Source: an uncultured Muribaculaceae bacterium
GTDB lineage: Bacteria > Bacteroidota > Bacteroidia > Bacteroidales > Muribaculaceae
Length of the DNA stretch: 64,000 nt
NCBI GenBank assembly: GCA_910585275.1
Contig: CAJUCW010000012.1
Location: 39,168 to 103,167 of the forward strand
Reading direction: 5' to 3'
Shown here: positions 18,217 to 26,109 of the stretch, one piece after another
How positions within the stretch are numbered: position 1 is the stretch's first letter
Layout: every line of letters begins with the position of its first letter
Made by a program: the position numbers and the translations under genes
Notes under the pieces: model-generated
The model's input: only the letters and a program-made list of their open reading frames with translations
Databases searched by the model: none
Told to the model about the DNA's origin: nothing

Positions 18217-19278
18217 TTACTTTTTGGAGTCTGACCATTTCTGAAGACGGTCATATTCCTCCTTGGTGAGGCGCATGAACGAGCCGTGCTGCGGGGCTGC
18301 CACGCCGCGGATGTCCTGAGGGTCGCGGAAGTTGCGCATATTTTCATCCGCCACACAGATGCGGTAATGTTTCGGCTTCGAAGAGTATTCGATATACGCA
18401 ATCCTCCAGGTAGGGTCGCCGAAAAGTTGGAAGGCAGAAACGCCCTCGCATTTCTTGTTGCCCTCGAAATCTACATAATCCGTCTCGTCGGGTTCGCTCC
18501 AGGGACCGTGGAGTGCAGGGGCTGTGGAGGTGAATATACCGGGCGTGCCTCCCTCCTTCTTTATCATCATGTGGTAAAGGCCGTCGGTGTCAAGATAGTT
18601 GATATCGGCATCGATTGTGGCATATCCCCAGTCGAAAAGCAGACGCGGTTTCGTGAGTTTCGTAAACGATTCGTCGGCATAGGAATAATACATGCGGTCA
18701 TATTCTTCGCCGCCCTCCGGATTCCAGAGGGAATAGTAAATCATATATCCCCCCTTCTTGCCGTCGGGCCAGACGTATTCGGGATTCCAAAAAATCTGTG
18801 GCGCCCAGACGCGCACAATGGAAGAATAGTCCTTATACGGGTCGGGCGATTCCGGGTCGCAGAAAATCTCGGCACCTTTACGGAAATCGAACGTCGTCGA
18901 TTCCCAGTTGATAAGGTCGTCGCTACGCAGAAGGTCGATGCCGTAGTTATGCCATTTCTTGCTTTTCCCGACGTTCATGTCGGTCGTGACCATCAGATAG
19001 CCGGAGCCGTCGTGCTTGCGTGTGATGTAGGCGTCGCGTGTTCCGCCCTCAATGCGGGCATGTTCTTTCGGGTCGAACACCGGCTTGCCGTCGATGAGGT
19101 CATGGAAGTTAAGACCGTCGCGGCTTAAGGCATAAGCCGTCCATTCGCCGTCGCCGCTCATGTGGCAATAAAGATAGCCGTAGTCGCCTTTCTGAAGGTT
19201 CTGTGCGAAAGCGCAAACCGGGAATGCGGCAGCAGCTACAGCCACACTCTTCAGGATATTAGTCAAGGATAGTTTCAT
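18217..19278 (-). CDS. Secreted GH43-type glycosidase (arabinosidase-like propeller)
   Basis: 353 residues with a signal peptide (SVAVAAAAFPVCAFAQ). The family signs are GYLYCHMSGDGEWTAYALSRDGLNFHDL, a base-like aspartate in GGTRDAYITRK, the modulating aspartate in ATIDADINYLDTDGLYH, and an acid glutamate in KKCEGVSAFQL. This order (RDxY, DAD, EG) fits the catalytic triad of GH43 five-bladed propellers. Such proteins are usually annotated as arabinosidase or beta-xylosidase; the subfamily and substrate cannot be fixed by eye. The gene is monocistronic, with promoter and terminator visible, between carB and the GH31-SusD-SusC locus. Confidence 0.8.
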   Translation of the reverse strand: MKLSLTNILKSVAVAAAAFPVCAFAQNLQKGDYGYLYCHMSGDGEWTAYALSRDGLNFHDLIDGKPVFDPKEHARIEGGTRDAYITRKHDGSGYLMVTTDMNVGKSKKWHNYGIDLLRSDDLINWESTTFDFRKGAEIFCDPESPDPYKDYSSIVRVWAPQIFWNPEYVWPDGKKGGYMIYYSLWNPEGGEEYDRMYYSYADESFTKLTKPRLLFDWGYATIDADINYLDTDGLYHMMIKKEGGTPGIFTSTAPALHGPWSEPDETDYVDFEGNKKCEGVSAFQLFGDPTWRIAYIEYSSKPKHYRICVADENMRNFRDPQDIRGVAAPQHGSFMRLTKEEYDRLQKWSDSKK

Positions 19279-19321
19279 GTTATGGGGTATGATGATTTTA
19301 TTGTCACATTTGATTCATCTG

Positions 19322-19329
19322 CAAATATA
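19322..19329 (-). promoter_or_regulatory. -7 promoter box for the GH43-like gene
   Basis: TATATTTG on the minus strand, 44 nt upstream of the start codon. The -33 region has no clean TTTG. Confidence 0.45.
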
Positions 19330-19375
19330 GCACTAAAAAATGAAGTCTTCCACATCTTACAAAAAAATAAATTAG

Positions 19376-19416
19376 AAAAAAAGACATAGGCAACATGAAA
19401 AATGTTTGCCTATGTC
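19376..19416 (-). terminator. Intrinsic terminator of the GH31/SusD/SusC operon
   Basis: A 14-bp stem with one bulged base (GACATAGGCAACAT with ATGTTTGCCTATGTC, loop GAAAA) followed on the minus strand by seven T. It is about 107 nt downstream of the GH31 stop, so that mRNA has a long 3' untranslated end. Confidence 0.75.
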
Positions 19417-19522
19417 AAGTAAAACAACCATTTTATACCAATCAGACCTAACCTGTATTAAAAATACTCATATAAATCACACATAATGGCTACGAACCGG
19501 ATTCATATGAAGCAACACCTCA

Positions 19523-21145
19523 TTATTGAGCGACACCAACTCTTATATTCTTCCCCTCAGCCAGGATGGTGAGTTCTCTATTATTCCGGTTATAGTTCCA
19601 TGACGTGGCATTTTCCACCTTACGCACGTTTTCTATACCTTTTATCACGATATTTATCTTTTCTTTTGCCGGACAGTCAACGGTAAGGGCACCGGATGAT
19701 GAATCGAACGAAACGGTGTAGTCGTCATATTCTGTCCCTTCCCCTTTAGGAAGATGAAACTTCTCTGACACTTTCCCCGCTGGATATATCACAAAGGAGC
19801 GCAGGCTTTTGTCAACAGGGCATCCGGCACACCAGAAAGAGCCTTCAGAGACCTCTATGGGTATCACGGCTCCACGCCTTACATAGAGAGGGAATTCCCC
19901 TATCGGGTAATCGTGCCTTATCTTGCTGCCTCCCGCCAAAATCTGTCCTGACCAACAGTCAACCCATTCACTGTCGGCGGGGAGCCGATACTCCACTTCC
20001 CCATTGTCTGAGGTAATCGCTTTCGTGAAAAGCGCATTTCCCAGCATGTGGCTTTCAGCCTCGAAATCCACGTCCTTCAGGATTGATCCGCCATTAATGT
20101 TTGCATCGACAGATGAAGAGAACAGATATGGCACAAGTTCTTCGTGCAACACCACACATTTCCTGTATATTCCTTCTGTTTCCTTGTCATGCCACCATGG
20201 TAGATGATTTGAGAACGCACCATTCTCGCCTCCGTTGATCATGGCGGCGGTCATACATCCGAACTGCGCGTATCTTATGAGCTGAATCTTTGAGGAGCGT
20301 GCCTGGAAGAAGCCACCAACCTCGCAGGCAAGGGAGCCGTATCCTTTCTCCGCAGACCTGTATATGTTGTCGATCTGTAGCTTCAGGCCGCTCCAGTCTC
20401 CTGAAAAGTCGCCACACCAGCCCATGTTGAGTTTCCCGACACTTGCGGCATATCCTCCCTGATGCGAATAAGGGCGGGCTATAATTATTCCTGAGGGATT
20501 CTTTCTCACGGTATAATCATACATGGCGTCGTAGTAATACGGGCGAAACTCTTCATTGCTCATTTTGCCGGCAGACGTGTCGATGGTATCGCCAAACCAG
20601 AACTCTCCCTGATCTACTTTCCAGCCATACACTCCGTCGATAAAGACTTTGTCGAGTTGCCTGTACCACCAGTCCTTGGCATCCGGATTGGTAAAGTCGA
20701 TATGTATCCCCTCGCCTTTCCACCACCTGCCGAGACGGCTCCCGTTGATTCCATAGTTCTTTGCTACAGCTTCATCGTAGGTCGCGGATTTGTCAAGCGC
20801 CGTGTCCTTGCATTTATAATTCACTGCCCCAGAAAGCCAGAGTATCACTTTTACATTCCGGTCTTTAAAATAGCCGACCATTTTCCCGGGCTCTGCATAA
20901 CGTTTACGGTCCCAGTTGAAATCATTGTAGGATGTGCTCCATGGGCTGTCGATAATAACGGACCCGACCGGAATATTGTGTTCCAGGTACCCGTTCACTA
21001 TTCCCATGGCACCCTCCGTGGTGTTCAGACTGTCTTCCCAGACCACATGACGGAATGCCCATGCCGGTGTAATGGGAGGTGTGGCAAAGCCATGTCCGAT
21101 AGACAACAAAATAACACATATCGCTAATAAAAATATCCTCTTCAT
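19523..21145 (-). CDS. Compact secreted GH31 alpha-glycosidase
   Basis: 540 residues with a signal peptide (IFLLAICVILLSIGHGFA). The GH31 barrel starts almost at once (TPAWAFRHVVWEDSLNTTEG). The nucleophile is D178 in YGWKVDQGEFW; the acid/base is D246 in WCGDFSGDW. SHQGG and GCMTAAMINGGENGAFSNHLPW are also GH31-like. Most GH31 enzymes are 650-900 residues with an N-terminal beta-sandwich; here it is missing and only a C-terminal sandwich (about 380-540) follows the barrel. It retains an alpha-glycoside cleft, but alpha-glucose, alpha-xylose and alpha-galactose are all possible substrates. It is the last gene of the SusC-SusD operon, 15 nt after susD. Confidence 0.85.
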   Translation of the reverse strand: MKRIFLLAICVILLSIGHGFATPPITPAWAFRHVVWEDSLNTTEGAMGIVNGYLEHNIPVGSVIIDSPWSTSYNDFNWDRKRYAEPGKMVGYFKDRNVKVILWLSGAVNYKCKDTALDKSATYDEAVAKNYGINGSRLGRWWKGEGIHIDFTNPDAKDWWYRQLDKVFIDGVYGWKVDQGEFWFGDTIDTSAGKMSNEEFRPYYYDAMYDYTVRKNPSGIIIARPYSHQGGYAASVGKLNMGWCGDFSGDWSGLKLQIDNIYRSAEKGYGSLACEVGGFFQARSSKIQLIRYAQFGCMTAAMINGGENGAFSNHLPWWHDKETEGIYRKCVVLHEELVPYLFSSSVDANINGGSILKDVDFEAESHMLGNALFTKAITSDNGEVEYRLPADSEWVDCWSGQILAGGSKIRHDYPIGEFPLYVRRGAVIPIEVSEGSFWCAGCPVDKSLRSFVIYPAGKVSEKFHLPKGEGTEYDDYTVSFDSSSGALTVDCPAKEKINIVIKGIENVRKVENATSWNYNRNNRELTILAEGKNIRVGVAQ

Positions 21146-21160
21146 AATTATATCTGCATG

Positions 21161-22918
21161 TTAGTTTATGTATCCTTCATTCTGTTTGAAATCCATGTCC
21201 ATGGCTTTGTAACTATTGATTACAGAGAGCGGCACCGGACGGTTTATGTGATAGGGCTTGATTCCAATCCCAGGACCAGAATTCGAGGGATACGTATCGG
21301 GGTTTTTCTCTTTTATCCATTTACAGAATGCCTCCTTGTCAAGACATCTCTTAAGCATCTGCCATCGAAACAGCTCGCCTCCGAGCTCACGTGCCCATTC
21401 ATCAATTATAAATTCTATTGTCATATCCTGTGGCCGGACTTCCAGGGCGTCTTCATGCCCGGGAATCAAAGCCCTTTTGCGCAACTCCTTTATTGCGGCG
21501 GCAGCCTCTGAGGCATTGCCGAGCCGTATGTTGGCTTCCGCAAGAGTCAGATAAACCTCTCCAAGACGTATCAGTATTGCATCCTTGTACGAATATTCCT
21601 GCTTTGCCGTGAACCGGCTGTTGTCAAGCCATTTTGTCACTATGTTGGCACAACTCCTGACATTTGAATTGTCAATCACTTTGCCGGAGGCAATGTCATA
21701 AACATCGGCCACATCATCACATATTATACCTCTTGATTCATAAGAATCCTTGATTTCTTTCGGCAAGACATCAAGAGACCGCACAAGTATCGTGTCGTTA
21801 AAGTCAGGAGGGAGATTCCAGTCTGCCGTGCGGCAGTAGCCCGTTATGAAGGTCGCGTCACGTCTGCCATCATATTTGTCAAAGACTTTGATAAAGTAAT
21901 AAGACGGCATGACCGCACGGTATTCACGACCATAGAACACGCTGTGTGCCTGAAGTCCGTCAATCGTTTTTGAATATGACCGTACAGAACGGTTCACTTG
22001 CGACACAAAGTATCGGTGAATGTAATTGTTCTGGCTGTCAAAAACGGAATTGCCATATTGAATGGACCATATAATCTCACTGTTCTCTATTGTGGAGGGG
22101 GCAAATACAGACGCGAAATTATCCTGCAGCCTGTATCCATAATTGGAGATTAGGTCGGAAGCTATTGAGGCGGCCTCTGTATAGCATTGCCTGCTGTCTG
22201 TCTTTCCGGCTCCGGTGATTATGTCTTGAGGGTATGCAGCCAAAGACATGAGCGTTCTCATCCTCAAGGCTTTCGCGACCCCGAGGTTTACCCTTCCAAA
22301 ACTTCCGGAGGGCATCTCGCCGACTTTTTTGAGAGCCTTGTCTGCGATGTCAAGGTCCTGAAGGATTCTTTTATAGAATGTGCCAATCCCGGGCTGGTCG
22401 GCCTTGATTGCCCCGGGGCTCTTTATGGGGGTTTCCGAGAAGTAGGCGGCAGGTCCGTAAGTCTCAACTATCTGGAAAAGATAAAATGCCCTGAGTGCGT
22501 GTGCCTCCGACCGTAGTTCATCCCGTTTGTCTGCATCTGCGAAAGCGGCGTTGTCTATCGACTCTATTGCAGTGTTTGCAGTGGCGAGACCCACATACAG
22601 CCATTTCCATAACCCTTCGTTGCTCGTGTTGTCGCACATATATGTCTCGTCATACTGAATGAGACCTTTCCAGTAATCTCTGACGTTTCCACCGTATGCA
22701 AGCAAATCGTTGCCAAGCTCGCCGACCATAAACAATTCCTCAAGAAGAGTGGTATTGATTTGATAAAGGGAAATGACCTCCGCCTCGGCTCCTTCCTGTG
22801 TCAAGGCATAGTTGTCGTTGACCGACCCTTTGGGATGTTCCTCAAGAAAACTGTCGCATGCCGACAACACCATCGCCGAGAATACACCCAACGATAATAA
22901 TATTTTATTTAGTTTCAT
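21161..22918 (-). CDS. SusD/RagB family glycan-binding lipoprotein
   Basis: Surface lipoprotein that binds oligosaccharides over its SusC partner. 585 residues, lipobox at C21 (AMVLSAC), then DSFLEEHPKGS, a SusD-type N-terminus. TPR-like helices follow (ADKRDELRSEAHALRAFYLFQIVETYGPAAYFSETP), and the C-terminus has the family signature YKDAILIRLGEVYLTLAEANIRLGNASEA and a final FKQNEGYIN. It starts 20 nt after the SusC stop, the standard susC-susD order. Firm family call; ligand unknown, probably the same glycan attacked by the GH31. Confidence 0.95.
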   Translation of the reverse strand: MKLNKILLSLGVFSAMVLSACDSFLEEHPKGSVNDNYALTQEGAEAEVISLYQINTTLLEELFMVGELGNDLLAYGGNVRDYWKGLIQYDETYMCDNTSNEGLWKWLYVGLATANTAIESIDNAAFADADKRDELRSEAHALRAFYLFQIVETYGPAAYFSETPIKSPGAIKADQPGIGTFYKRILQDLDIADKALKKVGEMPSGSFGRVNLGVAKALRMRTLMSLAAYPQDIITGAGKTDSRQCYTEAASIASDLISNYGYRLQDNFASVFAPSTIENSEIIWSIQYGNSVFDSQNNYIHRYFVSQVNRSVRSYSKTIDGLQAHSVFYGREYRAVMPSYYFIKVFDKYDGRRDATFITGYCRTADWNLPPDFNDTILVRSLDVLPKEIKDSYESRGIICDDVADVYDIASGKVIDNSNVRSCANIVTKWLDNSRFTAKQEYSYKDAILIRLGEVYLTLAEANIRLGNASEAAAAIKELRKRALIPGHEDALEVRPQDMTIEFIIDEWARELGGELFRWQMLKRCLDKEAFCKWIKEKNPDTYPSNSGPGIGIKPYHINRPVPLSVINSYKAMDMDFKQNEGYIN

Positions 22919-22938
22919 AAAATCAAATTGTGTTAAGA

Positions 22939-25905
22939 TTAGAATGTAAGGTTGATTCCGACGTTATAACTTTTTGGTACAGTGGATTCAATCGAAGGGG
23001 ATTCCGGGATAATATTCTCTTTCGCCGCGCGATAGATATAGAACGCGTTTCTCAATTGCACGTACAGACGAAGTTTGCTGATCGGGAGCGCCTTTTTGAC
23101 GTATGGAGCGAAATCAAATCCAACCGTAAGGTCCTGCATTTTTAGATAGTCGCCCTTCATGTTCCCGCAAAGCTCACGTTGGTCAGCCCATGTAGCGTCA
23201 GCTCTGGGATAATCGTTCGATGGATTGTCAGGGGTCCAATAATTCACATCCGCCACCCAACGTGTGCCCGTAAGTATCACATGCCATCCATATCCATCGT
23301 GATGAATCATGTGCCCCCATCGTCCCGACATGTTGAATGAGAAATCGAGATTCTTCCATTTAAGCGAGCTTCCCAAGGATGTGATAAACTTGGGGTCTCT
23401 GCTTCCGAGAATCTGTTTGTCGGCTGCTGAGATAACTCCGTCTTCTGTAGTGTCCAGAATCTTCACATCTCCTGGTTTTCTCCCATAGCGGGAAGCTTCC
23501 TCTGATTCGAAAGTCTGCCAGATGCCGGTCTTGACATAGTCATACATCACATTTATCGGCTTGCCGATGAACCATTTGTTGGTTATATCATCGTTCTTAC
23601 CGTTTGTGAGTTCCACAATTTTATTATTATTGTATGAAAAACCGAGATTCGCTTCCCACTGAACATTACTGTTGCTGATTATGACTCCGCTCAAAGCCAC
23701 TTCCACTCCATTGTTCCTTGTTTTGCCTATGTTCTGCCATATTCTGGAGAACCCTGTAGTGGTTGGAATCTGCCTTTGCATGAGAAGATTATCGGTTCTC
23801 GTATCATAATATTCTATAGAACCACTGATGCGATTATTAAAGAATCCGAAATCAATCCCCACGTTATGGGTATGTGTTTTCTCCCACCCAAGATCCAGAT
23901 TGACCAGTTTGTCGGGACGATATCCGTATCCTCCCGTACCGTCATTTCCGAATTTATAAGGATAACTCCCAAGATTAGCGAGAGTAGAATACGGATCAAT
24001 GGCTTGATTACCCACGGTGCCATACGCATAGCGTAACTTAAGGTTCGTAATCCAGTCGATATCGTTCATAAATCGTTCCTGCGAGATTCTCCATGCCACG
24101 CCGCCGGAAAGGAATGTGGCCCACTTTCGCCCTTTGGCAAGTCGGGAAGAGCCGTCAGTACGTATTGACACGTTAGCGAGATACCGTCCGTCATAATCAT
24201 ATCTTACACGACCCATGAACGAAGCGAGAGACCAATCGGAATATCCACTTCCAATTTTGATATTCTCCGTATTATTGCCAAGATTGTTATACGATAGGTT
24301 CTCTACAAATATGTTCTTACCGTCAGCACTAATATTGTCAGTGTCATATTTGTATATTTCGGAAATTACATCGGCGGTCAGACCATGTGCTCCCCATGAA
24401 TTATCGTAAGTCAGGGTGTTGTTCCAAGTCAAAGCGTAAGAGTTTGAACTTGCCTTTCCCGACCTGTTCAAGCCACCGTTGGCTTGGAACGAGTCGGAAC
24501 TGTGAAAATACCCTTTGTTCCAATCACTGTACTGATAGCCGAAGTTGCTGACGAGTCTAAGCCATTTAAACGGATGGATATTAAGAGACAGAACAATGTC
24601 TGCGTTGGCGCTCTTCGTATCCGATGCATACCGGCCCGGTTGATAGTCGGCAAGAATATTCACAGCCGCCTCCTGAGGATTAGGGTATTGGATAATATTG
24701 CCTTCCTCATCATAGGGACGGCAAAGAGGCGTGCCATAGAATAACGCCTGTCCGTAGGATGCCCCTCCGCTGTGGTCCCTTTTTCTTAGTCTTATTGTGG
24801 CGCCCATGTCAATCCAGGATGCTATCTTATGGTCAATCGCCGAGCTAAGGAAATACTTCTTCGCATCGTTGTTCCTGTTGTAGCCGTTCACGTCCTCGTA
24901 TGCGAACGATACGGTGAACCGTGTCCGCTCGTTGCCGGAACTGACTGATATATTATGCCGCTGAACAGAACTGTCCCTGAACACAAGGTCCTGCCAGTCG
25001 TAGTATTCCCCCTTGGAAATCATATCCAGTTCCATATCGGAGAATATTTTACTGTCATCCACAGGCTGCCCCCACAGATTGTTTGCAATCTTGTAGGAAT
25101 CCCGCCGCATCTGTACAAAGTCCTCTCCTTGCATCATATCCATGAAGTGAGGTTTGTTTAGTCCTACGAATGCATCATAACTGATTGTTGTGCCTTTCGA
25201 CTGCCCTCTACGGGTAGTCACGATAATCACACCGTTGGCCCCTCTCGACCCATAAATGGCTGCGCTTGACGCATCTTTCAGTACTTCTATTGATGCAATG
25301 TCTGAAGTATTTACCACATCAAACGACCCCGGGACACCGTCCACAATCACGAGCGGAGCGTTACCGGCATTGAGCGAACGCACGCCGCGTATATGGATTT
25401 CACGGTTGTCTCCGTCTTCCCTGGACGACATGACATCCATACCGACTACTTTCCCCTGCAACGCATCGGTCAGGGAAGTTGTCGCAGACGCACGTATGGC
25501 ATCTCCTTTTACAGAAGAGACAGCGGCGGTAAGGTCACTTTTCTTTGTCGTACCATAACCTATAACAACCACATCTTCCAGGTTGGCTGTGTTTTCGTCA
25601 AGGATTATTCTCAGATTGCTTTTTCCGCCGGTCCTCACGGTCTTCCCGTTATATCCGACACAGGAAACCGAGATTTCGTCGTATCCCTCCAGCATTGTCA
25701 AAATAAACGCGCCGTCAACATCTGTGGCGGTACCGGTCTTTGGCATCCCTTTAACCACAACATAAGCGCCGACCAGAGCCTCTCCCTTCTCGTCAACCAC
25801 TATGCCCGATACATTGGTCTGTGCCGACATCGTCAGGAATGTGGCAAGAAGAAAGGTAAAAGCACAGGCGACTCTCTCCTTCACATTTTTGTAGGTTAGT
25901 TTCAT
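22939..25905 (-). CDS. SusC/RagA family TonB-dependent outer-membrane transporter
   Basis: 988-residue outer-membrane importer that moves oligosaccharides to the periplasm using TonB energy. After a signal peptide comes a carboxypeptidase-regulatory-like domain (VSGIVVDEKGEALVGAYVVVKG), then the TonB-box-like region, the plug (VVVIGYGTTKKSDLTAAVSSVKG, LTDALQGKVVGMDVMSS, IRGVRSLNAGNAPLVIVDGVPG, SIEVLKDASSAAIYGSRGANGVIIVTTRRG) and a 22-strand barrel ending in VPKSYNVGINLTF. No STN domain is seen, so signalling through an anti-sigma factor is unlikely. First gene of the operon with a strong promoter. Confidence 0.97.
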   Translation of the reverse strand: MKLTYKNVKERVACAFTFLLATFLTMSAQTNVSGIVVDEKGEALVGAYVVVKGMPKTGTATDVDGAFILTMLEGYDEISVSCVGYNGKTVRTGGKSNLRIILDENTANLEDVVVIGYGTTKKSDLTAAVSSVKGDAIRASATTSLTDALQGKVVGMDVMSSREDGDNREIHIRGVRSLNAGNAPLVIVDGVPGSFDVVNTSDIASIEVLKDASSAAIYGSRGANGVIIVTTRRGQSKGTTISYDAFVGLNKPHFMDMMQGEDFVQMRRDSYKIANNLWGQPVDDSKIFSDMELDMISKGEYYDWQDLVFRDSSVQRHNISVSSGNERTRFTVSFAYEDVNGYNRNNDAKKYFLSSAIDHKIASWIDMGATIRLRKRDHSGGASYGQALFYGTPLCRPYDEEGNIIQYPNPQEAAVNILADYQPGRYASDTKSANADIVLSLNIHPFKWLRLVSNFGYQYSDWNKGYFHSSDSFQANGGLNRSGKASSNSYALTWNNTLTYDNSWGAHGLTADVISEIYKYDTDNISADGKNIFVENLSYNNLGNNTENIKIGSGYSDWSLASFMGRVRYDYDGRYLANVSIRTDGSSRLAKGRKWATFLSGGVAWRISQERFMNDIDWITNLKLRYAYGTVGNQAIDPYSTLANLGSYPYKFGNDGTGGYGYRPDKLVNLDLGWEKTHTHNVGIDFGFFNNRISGSIEYYDTRTDNLLMQRQIPTTTGFSRIWQNIGKTRNNGVEVALSGVIISNSNVQWEANLGFSYNNNKIVELTNGKNDDITNKWFIGKPINVMYDYVKTGIWQTFESEEASRYGRKPGDVKILDTTEDGVISAADKQILGSRDPKFITSLGSSLKWKNLDFSFNMSGRWGHMIHHDGYGWHVILTGTRWVADVNYWTPDNPSNDYPRADATWADQRELCGNMKGDYLKMQDLTVGFDFAPYVKKALPISKLRLYVQLRNAFYIYRAAKENIIPESPSIESTVPKSYNVGINLTF

Positions 25906-25980
25906 AAATATTAATTTTAAAGTTAATAAAACCTATGGCAACAGATGCCTGCCGGACTGGCAGGTTCACTGTGACCGATA

Positions 25981-26011
25981 CAAAATTAGGCTATATCAAA
26001 CTTTAGTCAAA
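25981..26011 (-). promoter_or_regulatory. Promoter of the susC-susD-GH31 operon
   Basis: Perfect Bacteroidetes promoter on the minus strand: -33 TTTG at 26008-26011, 19-nt spacer, -7 TAATTTTG at 25981-25988. The operon leader is about 70 nt. The adjacent propeller/AraC regulator gene ends 100 nt upstream, so this is the likely site of its control. Confidence 0.65.
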
Positions 26012-26109
26012 TATTTTTACAACCAACTCTATGTCATTTGAACCAATGAAATATCAAAAATATGGATATTGATTACTATTAATACTTTAGAACTAAATCA
26101 ACAAGGTTG

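Noticed and set aside
22939..25905. SusC protein as part of a sigma/anti-sigma signalling receptor
   Set aside because: No STN domain at its N-terminus and no adjacent FecI/FecR pair; the sigma-barrel fusion is 26 kb away and not linked.
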